A model generated the notes under the pieces. It had not been told where the DNA came from. It searched no databases and was given only the letters and a program-made list of their open reading frames with translations. Shown one piece after another: positions 11,561 through 23,548 of a stretch of DNA of 64,000 nucleotides. The translations under genes and the position numbers were made by a program. Where the stretch lies: positions 1,116,001-1,180,000 of the forward strand of contig JAIUPT010000021.1 of NCBI GenBank assembly GCA_022315425.1. The letters are read 5' to 3'. This stretch comes from Pseudevernia furfuracea. Its lineage: Eukaryota > Ascomycota > Lecanoromycetes > Lecanorales > Parmeliaceae. How positions within the stretch are numbered: the first letter of the stretch is position 1; every line of letters starts with the position of its first letter.

Positions 11561-12262
11561 ATGCAGGCCCTCACTGCTATTCTCCTCGCTTATGGAGGCC
11601 TGCTTGTTGGGTACGGATCTCCATTAATTACATACCTCATACTCCGCAGAAAGGCACAAAGAGATTCCGCTGGTCGACCCATCATCCAGATACAATGGTG
11701 GAAGTTATTCTGCTGGTTCCTATCCTCAGCACTTTTTATGGGTGCTGCATTATGGACTGTTGCAATTGCAGAGCTGTTTGCCAATCTCGTTCTCTCCCTG
11801 GACGAAATTTGCCCGTCCCTAATCACGCAGGACGAATGCTATGGTGCCGCGTTGGATTGGCAGGAACTCTGCGTGGTGGTTGGTGAGGTTGCCTTTACAG
11901 CCTTCTTCATCACTGTCTGCGCAATATTTAGAGAGGCGAAACGCACGTCACTCCCCGAATACTCTTATTCGCTACCGATTCTCACCTGTTCACACTGCCT
12001 GTTAGTGGTTTCGTGGCTTCTGTGCACGCCTCTAACCTATCCGCTGAGGCTCTTCAGTCTAAGTGGAACAGACCATTGGATAAGTGTGAGCTTAGTTTTT
12101 GCACTTGTTGCAGTATTGACATATATCTTTGGTACCACCCTTTGGATCATTGCATTGGCTAAAGTTTTCTACGCATGGCGGCGTACGTCGAGGGACCGAA
12201 CCTCTGCTGGGGCACAGTGGCCTGGAGGGCCGGAAACAGACATCGTCCTACAGGAGGTCTAG
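11561..12262 (+). CDS. Integral membrane protein of unknown function, 233 aa
   Basis: This is a single uninterrupted frame with an ATG preceded by a pyrimidine-rich leader. Five hydrophobic segments are evident, at about residues 1-27, 47-78, 98-122, 135-162 and 173-205 (the last contains ISVSLVFALVAVLTYIFGTT). Short basic loops (RRKAQR after segment 1, REAKR after 3, WRRTSRDR after 5) suggest where the cytosolic faces lie. A DEICPSLITQDECYG loop between segments 2 and 3 has two cysteines and may be extracytoplasmic. The C-terminus is a short polar tail. It does not match the signature motifs of transporters or of the rhodopsin-like receptors elsewhere in this window. Function unknown. Confidence 0.65.
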   Translation: MQALTAILLAYGGLLVGYGSPLITYLILRRKAQRDSAGRPIIQIQWWKLFCWFLSSALFMGAALWTVAIAELFANLVLSLDEICPSLITQDECYGAALDWQELCVVVGEVAFTAFFITVCAIFREAKRTSLPEYSYSLPILTCSHCLLVVSWLLCTPLTYPLRLFSLSGTDHWISVSLVFALVAVLTYIFGTTLWIIALAKVFYAWRRTSRDRTSAGAQWPGGPETDIVLQEV

Positions 12263-13624
12263 CGCAAGATACCCGTGATCCGATGCAGAACAGGGTCAAG
12301 AAGTCTTTTGGCAAGGATTTACACTCGCTCAGCCGACCGTTAAACTCATTCATGGGACGCTCATGGGACGCCCTCGAAACAAACAACGCGCGTTGGTTGC
12401 TCTTGATTATATTGGCCCTTCCACTTCCTTCTCGGCAAAACGCACAGATAGCCAACCTCAATCTACTAAGATGTCTCACACTCCACCAAAACGAGCCCAC
12501 TAGCTTTTCGCCTGGAGGCAGATGCAGACTCGTGTGCATGAACATAACGTCCCACGAGTCAAACTTCCTTGTCCAAGGCGCACCGACGATCCTCAAATCT
12601 CTCCTCCTTCCGGAGGACAGCACCGTTTCACATTAATCCGCATTCCCCTCTTCGACTTCCACACCGAAGTCTCCAGTCTCATCGACGTCTTGGGAGATGA
12701 CTACCCCCTGCCCAGTCAAGAACCCATACACCTGATCTTCTTAATATCGTTACATGACTATCCTCTTGGCACAATGTTCCCGGACACCGGCTAGGCGCCT
12801 GTTCGCTAGCGCGGTCACTGCGGCCTACAATTCACATGGGCAGCCGCTCGATACACCCCCGAGATCTACTCCGGATAGTCCGCTCGATGCATACAGCATA
12901 CTCTACAATATACTTTACTACACATTGACAGGCGCCGCGAGCTATTAACGTAGCAAGCCTGTCATGCAATGCATCAAGCTGTCAAGTCTAGTGTATACAA
13001 TATACTCGGCTACCCGTGTACAGGCGCGTAGCCAGCCCGATGAATGGAATGGAATGGGTCATTTTAGATGTGGACACTGTACAGTATACCTGACCGCAGC
13101 ACACATGCAATGATTACAATGGACAATGTGTTATAAGCCTGTGACACAGCGTGTCAAGTACAGCCTCTCAAGCGATTACCACACGTCTCCAGTGACTCAT
13201 CGTCCTACGATCTGTAGCAGACATAATGTCTATTATAAAATAAAATAAACTCGTACCGGGTGTACATGCCTCAGTCTTCTCTCCCTAGCTTTAGTATCTT
13301 TTCGATCCAGCATCCTATCACGGTCTTGACATACCCTATATTCCGTGAACTGAAGATGTGCAACGAAAATGAGAGGAGTACGATTGGTAGTATTGCTGCA
13401 GTGCCCAGCAATTCAGCCTACGCTCTGTATGCGACATGTAGATTTCCACCTACGATAATCTCGATCGCTATGACTGTAAGAGTGATCTTTCCAGATAAAC
13501 AGATCACCTGCTTCCTAGTGCCATTCATTGAACCCCTTTTGTGGTGTAAAGGCTGGGTCTTCACCTACAGAAACGAGATGGAGAAGGACTTTCTACCTAT
13601 AGTGTTCTAATTCCGCGCCTTCCA
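12263..13624. other. Intergenic region
   Basis: 1.36 kb between the stop codons of two convergent genes. Frames on both strands lack support. Part of 12880-13260 is AT-rich. No repeat or RNA gene was recognised. Confidence 0.4.
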
Positions 13625-15107
13625 TCATCGTTGCGCAAATTCGTCAGGTGTAAGGCTGCCGTCATCTCCACAGGTGCCTACTCTGACCTCAACAGTCTTC
13701 AGAATTCTTGTCTCCGGGTTCGCCCTGGACACACTATGAAGCGGCAAGATACTCTCTCTCCCACTATCCTGGCTGAGGGCTCGGTTTGCTTCCATGTTCC
13801 ATGGTTTCATAGGAATGTAAGTCTTTTGCAAATTCCTGGAGCCTCGAGAGTCCCTAGACGTTGCAGGGCCAGTAGCTCGGCTCCAAGAGAAAGCGTTGGT
13901 GATCCTCGAGAAATTTCTGAGTGAATAGAGATAGCCAGAGCCAGAACTTGACACGCTAGTTGTCTTTGCGTTTGGAAGGGCCTCGCCTCTGAACTTGTGT
14001 ACCGTTTGCAAGACGAGCATACGGCAGGGTGGGATAGAGCCGGCGATAATGCCAACAAAATACTCGGCACTAGTCCAGGTTGCCAAAGCAACGTTATCCC
14101 CTAACGAAGGTCACTTGGTTGGGGACCAAGACGGAGAAAGTCGATGCAGCACATACATGTTGGATCTGTTTCTGAATGAAGATTTTTTATATAAGTGATT
14201 CTGACAATACCACATATCATTGCCCTAAGTATCGCAGGCGTCAGCTGCGTTCTCAACTCTGAGGAGTTCTCGACGCGAATGGGCAGCGGCGGGTGATAAA
14301 GTAGAGTCACCGACTTACAATGAGCCTAAACAAAGTAATGATAGTACTGAAATTTTCGTTCTTCGACTCATTTGAAGACCCCCAATTATCTGAAAAGGAA
14401 GGGTAGCGCACAGAAAGTCGGTGACAATAGACATAGCTGTTGAGAAACTAGAGTCAGCGTCGGCAAAACTTCAAGAGCATTAGGCACCGAACCAGTTGAG
14501 CAGTATGAAACGTCTGTCAATGCAGAAGTGGGAAGGCAGTTGGCCGTCAATGCTACCGTGGGATCCCAAATTCCAGCAATCGGCCTACACTGTACGAATA
14601 TTATGGCGACAGTCGCAACAGTAGAGCTGACCAGGATGGCGATGGTGGCGAAAAGTGCATATCTAAGCCACCTTCGTAGACTGCCAATTCTCAGCAGAAA
14701 CAATGCCACGGATAACTTCACCAGGCAGATAATGAGATTGGTAAAGAGCCCTGAGACGAAGTTCAGTTTCTTAAATCGAATGAGCTGTGCGGTGTCCAAG
14801 TAGTAAATGTGCCTCCCAAAGCCAGCACGCGTTAGGAACACGTCAACTCCGAATTTCGCTATAGTGAGACACTGTCGTAACTCTTAGTAAGTAATCAGGA
14901 AACCCGTTGTGTTCTGGTTAAGAGAGATCTCACCAACGCAGCCAGCATAGTCCAATCATCCCAGCCAACACGTTTTTTCCCCACTGCACGCGCAGTAAAG
15001 CGTAATGTTACAATGACAACGGAAAGGCTAGTCAGAATAGCCCAAATAGTGATTGTTTTGGCTGCTTTATTCTGGTCACCACCTGGGGGAGGCAGTCCTT
15101 TATCCAT
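13625..15107 (-). CDS. Fungal rhodopsin-like seven-pass receptor (PTH11-related), 404 aa
   Basis: The five-exon model is 15107-14934, 14871-14493, 14436-14319, 14224-14157 and 14100-13625; phases close at all four introns, three of which have consensus donors (GTGAGA, GTAAGT, GTATGT). The protein has the order typical of the family: a TM1 region, then the GWDDWTMLAAL motif (the conserved Asp-Asp), FGVDVF/GFGRHIYYLD, LVKLSVALFLLRI, a QCRPIAGIWDP loop, CSTAMSIVTDFLCATLPF, GLQMSRRTK, and last TM pair SAEYFVGIIAGSIPPCR. The C-terminal 120 residues are a Ser/Arg-rich cytoplasmic tail. Members sit in the plasma membrane; the few characterised ones sense surface cues during host or substrate recognition. 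The ligand is unknown. A second, divergent member lies at 25381-26756. Confidence 0.88.
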
Positions 15108-17293
15108 TACGCAGACTACTTTTTAGCGCGAAAGCTGTCAGTGACACTGAAAATGATCAAGAAGATTGTTTTTTGAATTCGTCTTTGGAATCGAAGCCAT
15201 CAATAACATGCACAGAGTGCGAATTTCAGTAAGCATTGGTGAGGCTGAGGGATCCTACCTTATTTGAGTCCATTCTTTGGCCTATGCTGACACAATATGC
15301 AGTATCATGCGGCTGTGAAGCATGTCAGATGTAGCCTTGTAGCTATGGGCCACGCGGAAGCTTAGGGTATCGAAATATGCGAGTCCGAATAGATACCTTA
15401 TGTATTATGCAGTCTTATAGACAGCTTGCCATCGCACAATCCGCTGCATGCAATGAGTCAATGATAATGCTTGCAAAATGCAGGATGTATGTGACACCAA
15501 GAGAATATTAGCAACTCTACGCTATTCCTCGGAGACCATGCACCTCGGTAACGTGGGCAAGGTTGAACAAATCATCGAAAGTCGCGACCCAATCGCATCC
15601 ACCTTGCTACTGCATCACGATGAGACAAACCGTATGGGAATAGGCTAGCAACCAGCGAGACGATCTGCGACAAGGCTTTCCGTCTATTATTGTATTCCAT
15701 CAGAGCAAAGCTATTTTCAAGGTTGTCGTCCCAGCCCCCCAAGGCCATATTTCGGCGGATGGTCCAAAAATGGCTTGGAAATTGTCCACGGTTTTTGGCG
15801 GTCTTGAAAAGGCGGCTCTGTCACCTTTGAAGCAAGATGATGTTGTGGTGTAGGAGTCAGCGCGTGTTGTGGCCCGTGGGTTGAACCAGAAGGTGAGAAT
15901 CCTGTGCCTGTACAGCGCTAATCACAGCCCTAACCATGCCTCCGGAAGGCGATCCCATAGGCTAAGGTAAGGTAGGCACGTAGGTAGGTAATCGTGGCCC
16001 CACTATTCGCTTCGCTCATGAACACTACGAACACGTAAAAACTAAAGTACCTTACCCATGCTTGTATCTAACTGTTTTAATATTTCGTTTAGAGATAGTA
16101 TACACATAAGACTTTATAAAAAACTGGAATGATGAGCGAGTATCATAAAAAATGTAAATGAAGACGCTGATAGGTTTATAATAACGTTGTGGTGGTAATA
16201 TATAACATAACTGTATGCTTTTCACATTTCGACTATACGGGACCCTGAAAGTATTTACTTAGTCTCGTCAGGTAACCCTTCAGATGGGCGTTATTCTAGA
16301 TCTTGGCGTCAAGGTTTTGGCGCTGTACCGTTATCATAGAGTAGCTCGCTATTCCAACTTCGGTTCTTTACTTCTTAAGCATCAAGTGCTTATAAATGAT
16401 CACGCCAAATGTGGGTCGCATACAGCTCGGCAGGAGAGGAAAGCGGTTCAATCGGGGTACGCGATCGAGTCGTCGATCTACAGAGTGCAGCTTTGCTCAG
16501 CAGGTCTACGTATTCATCTCCATTGGGGTCATTCTCCTCGCGTGCATATGCAAAGCGCTGACACCGACTGAAATTTTTCCCCCATCGCTAGACCCCGATG
16601 GCCGGTAACCGTGCATGAACACCGAACGAGTTGCATTCGTACCCGCCCCTCCAACAGTAGTACTCCGGATATCTCTATCCAGTACCTTTCAAGTTTAAGC
16701 AGCAGTTCCAGAGTCTAAGTACGGCATCATTCTCAGTGGCCATTAGATACAAGCCCATAGAGTACCGGGGATCTGTAGTAATCCTTCCCGGTGGGTATGC
16801 CTAAAGGCTTGAAGAAAGATCAACAAAACAAGCGACGGAAAAGCATCCGGTACAATCGCACGACCCAATCAAAAAATCGCGCAAACTATTCGGCCAATAC
16901 CACAATTCTATTGAGATATTAGGTATGAATGTAATGGTCTCGTATGCATTTCTGTTGGATTTAGGGGGCTAGCCTCGCCGGCGGGCCCGATCCTCTTCCT
17001 TGATGGCCTCTCCTTTCCCTTCTGCAGGGCCATAGGGCTGATTGTATGCGGCTGAACAGTGTCGTTGGAGTTGGTTTAGTAGTTGTAATAGGTTCGATTC
17101 CTATTGGCGCTGGTACAATGGTGTTGCGGTGCTTTCCTTTTCTAGTGTGCTTGCCCCTCTTTCTGCTTACGATCGTCCCTTTTCTTTCGAATGTTTTTAG
17201 CCCTCGATAGCTGCGATGAAACATGATTTCTTGATTGAGGTTGAAGATAAACATATACTGGCTTTGGTGAAATAGACATTGACCAGGTTGACT
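15108..17293. other. Gene-poor 2.2-kb stretch
   Basis: No gene was recognised. 16030-16260 is notably AT-rich. GTAGGTAGGTAA simple sequence lies near 15970-15990. A tRNA-like T-arm sequence at about 17085-17105 was examined and rejected. Confidence 0.45.
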
Positions 17294-18539
17294 ATGTCGA
17301 GCTGTAACGTGACTTGCGTCGAACTCAACGACGCAGCTGACCCGTCGAGCTGGCCGCAGGGGAGCCCCAAATCCAGATTTCTCTGGCATAGGCGTATGAA
17401 TTTCCACCCTCATTCCGCCTTTAGCTCTCGAATAGAGGAAAGCTTGCAAGGAAAGAATGCTGACTGTTCCAAGGTTTTAATCGGCTTCCGAGCAACTGCA
17501 TACTTGACCTTAATCATGGTTGTTATCTACTATATTGTTGGCTTCGTCCCCAAAGAATTCTTGAATAGTATCGATAGGGGCATCATCGATCATTTATGGC
17601 GCAAAGCTCGTTCTAAACCTGCGGAAACTTGGGAGCCGTTACTTCGCACTGCAGTGCTCATGTTTAGTGACCAGCAATCAGTGACAAGCATCGCTATACT
17701 CGCGAGCGGCTATGCTCAGCTTTCTTGTGGGCTTTCCGTTTACCATTGGCAGATGACTGTCTATCTCGCTTGGGTCTCATCCTTGACCCACCTCGCCACT
17801 CTCACTGTTTTACGGCAGTATTTCCGCAAAAATCCTGCCGCTCGTCTCTGGAGGGCCATCCGTATGCTTTTCATGGTTACAATGCTCGGAATTGCCTTCT
17901 GCCAACTGGAGATAGCTGGTGGATAGGTCCCGAAGAGACGGTGGCAGGGCTACCTGCCTTATGCTATTTTAAGCGGCTTGTAGCGCAGAAACCACAAGAG
18001 GGGTTCGAATTTGACTTGTTCCAGGCTTCTTCAATGATCGTATCCGTAATGGTTCTTTTCTCAGGCTACTTGACAAGACTGGTCAAACTCTCCAAACAAG
18101 CTACAGCTTTCACCAAGCGCTGGATTAGGACGAAACCAGGCGGAGTTCTCAAAGACGCACTGAACGATGCGATCAATCGTGCTGGGAGATCCCACGCGAA
18201 TGGATATTGGAGATTGAAGCACTTGATCTTGGAAACAGTGTATATTATACTACGAGCTTCTTTCGACATATGAATCTACATTATGGGAGGTGCGTACTCT
18301 TCTTTCAGGTGAATCTGTTTCTCTGGCGTCGCTTACACTTTCATGCCATCGAGCAGATACTTTGGTTGGTCTTTGCCCTCGATTGGGGGTCAAGTCACTT
18401 GTTTTACACCTGAGCTTTCGCAAGCGACGCTGGAGAAGATATCTCTGAAGAGAACAGCTGAAGATTTGGGCAAACGTTCCCGGTGATTCTGCAAGCATTG
18501 CTAATTTTGTCTGTTGGAGAAAGCTACTATGATGAGTAG
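17294..18539 (+). pseudogene. Decayed member of a conserved fungal polytopic membrane-protein family
   Basis: The start (MSSCNVTCVELNDAADPSSW) and following blocks match a widespread Pezizomycotina membrane family of unknown function: a first TM (residues 70-90), FSDQQSVTSIAILASGYAQL, YHWQMTVYLAWVSSLTHL, LLPTGDSWW, CYFKRL, a second TM block, then ILETVY and ILWLVFALDWG. The frame is broken at least four times: a one-base slip near 17896-17902 (before LLPTGD), another near 18266-18270 (before YES), an in-frame TGA at 18411-18413, and a second TGA at 18459-18461 where relatives have Trp. A plausible 67-nt intron (18290-18356) is still intact. The last block (RFGQTFPVILQALLILSVGE) runs to TAG at 18537-18539. 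The two nonsense sites are consistent with CGA-to-TGA and TGG-to-TGA transitions. Confidence 0.75.
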
Positions 18540-18847
18540 ACCAGTCCTCGTTTGCTTGGTCTTAATTACGAGTCTTGCGTGGACTCTTGACGTGTCGAAT
18601 CACTAACAACCTTTGCTGTTCAATCCTGGGGAAACCCGAGCTTCAACATGTCTCAGAGAAAGTCTGGCTATAGGCGTTATAGCATGACTTAAGAGCGTAT
18701 GAGAATTATATCAGAACTTCATAGTCACTAATTATACCCATAGAAGAAAAAAGACAGTCAAAACTTAGTGAAAGCGGAAATACTACGCATAGTATCTAAA
18801 GCGACTCAGGACATCGAACATCTCACGATGCTAGGCAACTTCACTTT
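18540..18847. other. Short intergenic spacer
   Basis: About 300 bases with many stop codons in all frames, between the decayed membrane gene and the following membrane-segment frame. Nothing is recognised. Confidence 0.4.
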
Positions 18848-19360
18848 ATGCGTGTCGGCCAATGGCCAACGGGGAAAACCTCAAACCCGGCCACCTCTTC
18901 TGTTGCTCTAGAAGCCCGCAACGCAATCCGAAGGACGGGGACAGACTTACAAAACGAGGAAGCTAACATGGGCATCGTTCGTTCCAGGACCTACTCAGAC
19001 GATAACACGCAAGTAGAGAATGAAGCTACGGAAGCTTCCCAGCCACACGACACGTCTTCAATTGAGAATTTGGTAGTGACAGAAGCAGGACACCGAGACT
19101 TGTCCCGCGACTACTACCGATTCGAATGGTTCTGGACTTTGATCGGCATGATCCTTTTGATGGTCTCTAAAATCATCCTCCTCGTTCTTGGTAGGCTATG
19201 GGCCATCGTAATCCCATGGAAATCGATCCTCGTGTCCGTTACAGCCGGACTTGTATCATCAGTCTTTTTCGCCGGTGTCTTCGTTCTTTTGGGAGAGTAC
19301 CATGAAGCAATGACGAGAGCGGTTGCTAAGTATGTCCGTCTCCGTCCTGGCTTGCAATGA
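18848..19360 (+). CDS. Hypothetical membrane protein, 170 aa (possibly a detached 3' part of the preceding pseudogene)
   Basis: An open frame from ATG to TGA. Residues 1-95 are hydrophilic, rich in Ser/Thr/Asn/Glu. Two hydrophobic segments follow, at about 98-123 (WFWTLIGMILLMVSKIILLV) and 128-155. A short basic C-terminus ends the protein. It lies 300 bases after the decayed membrane gene on the same strand, and some members of that family end in a similar YYR-WF-W plus hydrophobic block. It may therefore be the displaced 3' end of that gene rather than an independent one. No separate promoter is obvious. Function unknown; expression evidence would decide whether it is a gene. Confidence 0.35.
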   Translation: MRVGQWPTGKTSNPATSSVALEARNAIRRTGTDLQNEEANMGIVRSRTYSDDNTQVENEATEASQPHDTSSIENLVVTEAGHRDLSRDYYRFEWFWTLIGMILLMVSKIILLVLGRLWAIVIPWKSILVSVTAGLVSSVFFAGVFVLLGEYHEAMTRAVAKYVRLRPGLQ

Positions 19361-21105
19361 ATATGCCTCCGCTTTTGCGCTTATGCTTTTCCTTGCGGCG
19401 TTGTTGTAGCTATTGCTTTTCTTTTCAAATCTGATCCTTACCACTAGACTTCCTATGACGGGACAATGTGTTGTCGTCCCCATTCAGAGCCCTTGAGCTG
19501 GTATATCGCTCGGAAGGCGTGCCAATTCTCAGTCTAGGCGAGTATAAAAGAAGAACGGGACTATGGAGCGGAATCGTCTCTTGAGACACCGATTTCTAGT
19601 CTTGAACAGGGATGGCAGGAGCAGAAGCAGATGGCACGGACTTAAGCGGAGAAAATTTTTCATGCAGAATTCGCAGCACCTGTAGCAAGACGACCTTGAT
19701 GAGGCGGTTACTTAGTGACGAAGAGGTATAAGCGGAACGAGACGCGACACGTGTTCGCTATATTATCTAAAGTAAGACTAATGGAAGCTTTGACACGTAG
19801 AGCGGTGGTGGCGGTGCCCTTATTTCCCATAAGATTGAAGGACAGGTGACAAACTCCTAAACCGTCTACATTTTGGGCCTTCTCTATGCTGATCAATGCA
19901 AGCTGGCCAAGGCGTAGATGATGTCTCGGCGGGTATTGGACGGTAAGGAGAAAACACTAGGCCGTGATGAGCATCCCACATCAGTCGGACCTCAATTGAA
20001 TAAGCTTGAGTCATGGGCAAAAGGCATGATTTGTAAACAAAAGTGACAGGGCGGAAGGAAGGCTAAATCGTTATCTACCTATTCTTTTCAAGAACCGATT
20101 TGGGGTTCTGATTCCTGAGGAAATACCGCCTCTCCGTGCATACCTTCAGTCTGTCATACGTTTATCTACTAACAATTTTGGTAGTCTACAGAGTTCTGGA
20201 ACCCGAACGTAAAGGGGTACGCCTCGGTGCTTCTCGTACTATATATTCTGCCAAATCAGTGGGGCCACCAGAGGGCGTAGGACGATCGGATCGGATCTCG
20301 GTAGTGGTGGGCAGTGATGCTGTGCAATTCGTATTTTTGAAGTCATTTCTCCCCTCCCACACACATCTCAATGCAGCACTGTCATCCCCGCGATCGTCGT
20401 ATCGGACGCATCAGTCGGCGTCACCAGCTGTAACGGGTATATACCTTGCGGCGAAGGAATGAAGCGATTTCTTAGGAGTTTCTGGTTGTTCGGTTGAGGT
20501 GCCGTGAGCGGTGGGTGCGGGAGGAGAGAGAGGTGGGCGGAAGGAGGGTTCCGATGGGTCTTGAGGAGTAAGGGAAGAAGGAAGCTGAGGAGACGATCGA
20601 GGAAGATGGAACAAGAGCGTAGGCAACGCTGCTGACATCGTCCTCGAAGTGGAACGACATGAGGCGGATGGTGTTATGCTAGCGATGCTGCGGCGTCCGG
20701 GCCACTAGACCTGACGCTTCGAGGAGCGACGGATGATGACAGCAATTTATAGGGGTTTTTGGAGGCGTACGGTGGTTTACTTGATGCATATCCTGCAGAT
20801 AGTGTCTTGCGCCAGGTTTAAAAGTCCATTGTTCAGTACCTATTGCGCGTAGCTAATTAGGCAGACAGACTTCGAAATCATAGCGAACTTGCGAGGTGAG
20901 ACAAAGCAGTGGAGATGGTAATGACTGTGAAAGGAGTTCAAGCGCTTATGAAGGGTTTCGCCGCTGTCATTATGCTTGAAACGGGTACGGCTATTGTCTC
21001 CTGGCTGATAAGTCTCCCCGTGCTACCTGAGATGACCCGACAGCGGCAACAAGCTCATCGAATTTTCAGGCCTGGCAAGACTAGCCACAAGCCGTGATAA
21101 AGTTT
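19361..21105. other. Intergenic region, 1.7 kb
   Basis: No gene is called. A good-looking TATAAAAG box lies at 19543-19550 (+) with no supported gene downstream. Two overlapping minus-strand frames (20660-20472 and 20638-20411, Ser/Pro-rich) are in conflict and unsupported. A minus-strand segment near 19710-19900 reads SFNLMGNKGTA and was considered as a phosphatase relic but not accepted. Confidence 0.4.
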
Positions 21106-22020
21106 TCAGGGATCGGTGGGGAGCCAATCATCCCCCTTTCCGAAGTGTTTTCTCACGGCTGGGAGATATGGCGAATCGCTTGGACAGTACTTGAACCGGC
21201 CTAGCTGCGATGGAAGTTTGTTTTCGACCAGGAAATCGCCGTAGCGGTAGCATGAATGATGCACTCTTGCCCAAGATTCCAATTTGCCCCAGTCTCTGCA
21301 CTGGCGACTCTGGCCGATACCATTCCGAGAAACCATGGACCTGGTCGTGTAGAGCGGCGTATCGTCAGCACGACACATTACATCGCCACGTAGCCAGTCT
21401 AAACAGTGATTCGAGTGCTCGAAAGCATGACTTTGTGGAAGGCCGTCACGATATTCTCTAAGTGTGAGATGCAGTTGCGCCTTTTGATAAGTCGTTAGTA
21501 CAAAGGCGATCCAGGCGGTGGGCTGAGCCTACGAGACAGTGAATACCATGGTAACCATTCAACAAATAAATGCGTTTGCTGGAGTCCCATGGGAAGATGT
21601 TTTCACTTGGTGGTAGACCTTTGCTTGCCGCCCACTCCTGGTCCACGGCAACTATACCATCGTCTGCGCTAAGCGCTTTCCAACGCTCGTCTGTAAGGGT
21701 TTCATTGTCGCTCGAGTATTCCGACTGTTCTTGCCATGTAATAGTAGTATCGATTTCTAGATTTGCTGAGCAGGAAAGTCAGAACGACACATTGTGAATT
21801 GCGGGGACTGAGTGAGTAACGGACCATATTCCGATCGGTCCTGACGAGGCACAGCCACCAAAGGCGTATCGCGAGAAAAGAATAGGATGGCGTTCAAAAT
21901 CATAGACAGAGCCAAAAGGATGGAAAGAAAGAATGCGCATCGCTTGTGGAGAAACGATTGAGGCTGGGGATACTCGTCTTCGTCTGGCAGCAGACGATAA
22001 TGGTCTTCTTTGCAAGCCAT
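21106..22020 (-). CDS. UstYa-type (DUF3328) oxidase, 267 aa
   Basis: The three-exon model is 22020-21825, 21765-21533 and 21480-21106. Intron 1 runs GTCCGT to CTCAG with a CTGAC branch. Intron 2 runs GTAGGC to AAAAG with a perfect TACTAAC branch. Phases close. A short cytosolic N-terminus is followed by one TM (about residues 28-50), then SEYANLE, and the two family-defining HxxHC motifs, YHGIHC (138-142) and HSNHC (165-169). C-terminal blocks are DVMCRADDTP, GQSRQCRDWGKLE, SCYRYGDF and CPSDSPYLPAVRKHFGKGDDW. Characterised relatives (UstYa/UstYb) are membrane-anchored, probably copper-dependent oxidases that modify or cyclise ribosomal peptides and some other metabolites. All key residues are present, so it looks functional. 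No precursor peptide with repeated cores is visible nearby. The 3' part has a diverged copy at 39504-39667. Confidence 0.9.
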
Positions 22021-22721
22021 CAAGGAGAGAATATAGAGGACAATATGAAAGAAGAAAACCCTATGGTAGTGCTCTATAAATCTGAATACAAAGAAGGCCC
22101 TCGTCGATGAGAGAAGATTGCACCTATTCTACTGTGATAATAATAGAGGTGATCGGGGATCGACGTCTTACTTCCAGTCGAGCATGCTATGGGATATGGG
22201 AGTGGTAAGGCGAATAGTTGGTTGGTTCTGCCTTATTCAATCGATGGTCATGGCAAGTTAGATTTGGAAGGCTGTGTCCCCCCTTTCATTCCCGGTGCGC
22301 AGCTGCTGAGCACTGGTTCTTGCTTTGCCACTGGAACGGTGCGAATGTAGAATGTCAGAGGAGAAGGAATATGCGGTCAGATCCAGCCGACCGGTCAATC
22401 GTTCTGGGTTCTTCGTCCGAGCCGTCCACTTCTCGGAACCGAAACGCTAATGCATGTCGTGCATTCAGGTTGCAACCGAGGCAACCTCATCGATACATGT
22501 AAATTACGAACTTATTCCCTTCGACTGCGCTTCAATCCTATGACGCCAGATAATGCTTGAAGTTTTGAACCCGGCAAATCATTTCCTTGAGTAAAGGGTG
22601 AGAGATATCCCCTGGAACACCATTCAGCTCCGTTCTCCCTCCTTTCGCCTGCCTAGCAAAGCTGCTCTCTACTCATCCCCTTCAGCTCAATCTTGTCTCG
22701 ACTCCTGCACTACACCGCACC
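22021..22721. other. Divergent promoter region of UstYa and GNAT genes
   Basis: 700 bases between a minus-strand and a plus-strand gene. A TTATAGAG-like TATA candidate precedes the UstYa ATG by about 55 bases on the minus strand. The GNAT gene has a CT-rich leader (22625-22720). Nothing else is recognised. Confidence 0.45.
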
Positions 22722-23548
22722 ATGCCGCTCCAGCTCGCAGAAGTCAGCTCTGACTCTGATTTCGAATTGTTGATTCCTCTTCTGTGGCTCTCCTATGAGA
22801 GCCCCCGCATTCCATTCCTCCCTCTACTATTTCCGGTCGAAGATGAAAGCCCTGAGGCGCGTGAGAAAGCCGTGCAGCGCACAAAGGAAATCATGATGTA
22901 CATGCATCATGCTGACCCAAGTAGCCGTTGGTTGAAAGTGACGGATACCGACACCGACACACTTATTGCTGGAGCACGCTGGCATGTTCATGAAGCCGAT
23001 CCGTATTCGAACGCTCCACGGAAACCTTTTGTTGTTACCTCATGGCCGGAAGGAGACCGCCGGAAATTTGCAACTATAAACATAGGGCAGGTCATACTTC
23101 CTAGGATGATGAGATACAGGAAGCCTCACCTCAGTGAGTGGAGATTCTTCCACTTGCGGATGGTGGTTAATAAGGGATCACAGATCTCCAAGTTTGTTTT
23201 ACTCATCCTGAACACCGACGTCGTGGAGCTGGCAGTTTGATCATGAATTGGGGCGTCAATAAAGCAGATAACCTAGGAGTCCAATCATTCATCGAAGCAA
23301 CAGAAGTAGGAAAGCATCTGTACGAGAAGTACGGGTTCGTCTTGGTTAGTGTTGACACCGTGGATACAAATATTCCAGATCCAAGTGAAGAGTGGAAGGA
23401 TATGGAAAAGCGGTTCAAGGCGAATCCATGGTGGGTTACAAAAGCCTGAAGAGATACTTTACGACTACTAACGATTTTTGATAGGTACTGCATGTGGAGG
23501 CCTGTCGAAGGGACTTACGAAGAAGGGAAGACGGTCCTTCCTTGGTAA
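22722..23548 (+). CDS. GNAT-family N-acetyltransferase, 240 aa
   Basis: The three-exon model is 22722-23133, 23184-23430 and 23485-23548. Donors are GTGAGT and GTGGGT; the second intron has a TACTAAC branch and GATAG acceptor. All phases close, and the third exon restores the family C-terminus (MWRPVEGTYEEGKTVLPW). The acetyl-CoA-binding motif is HPEHRRRGAGSLIMNWG (about 147-163), followed by ADNLGVQSFIEATEVGKHLY and YGFVL, typical of the fungal small-molecule or protein acetyltransferase group. The N-terminal 100 residues match the usual family region ending in GARWHVHE. It is a cytosolic enzyme moving acetyl from acetyl-CoA to an amine; the substrate is unknown. It is divergent from the UstYa gene, but a shared pathway is only a possibility. 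Confidence 0.85.

Noticed and set aside
12175..12636. 153-codon plus-strand frame and its minus-strand counterpart
   Set aside because: Overlaps the 3' end of the five-pass membrane protein in another frame; composition is not protein-like.
17040..17112. tRNA-like T-arm (GGTTCGATTCC with a 5-bp stem)
   Set aside because: No matching acceptor stem, D-arm or anticodon arm upstream; chance match.
16961..17449. 162-codon minus-strand frame
   Set aside because: Overlaps the start of the decayed membrane gene on the other strand; basic, low-complexity translation with no family pattern.
19705..19960. Minus-strand segment reading LMGNKGTA, like inositol 5-phosphatases
   Set aside because: Only one short motif matches, surrounding frame is interrupted and other catalytic motifs are absent.
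20411..20660. Two overlapping minus-strand frames starting with ATG
   Set aside because: They conflict in frame, are Ser/Pro-rich low complexity, and neither has a recognisable domain or intron support.
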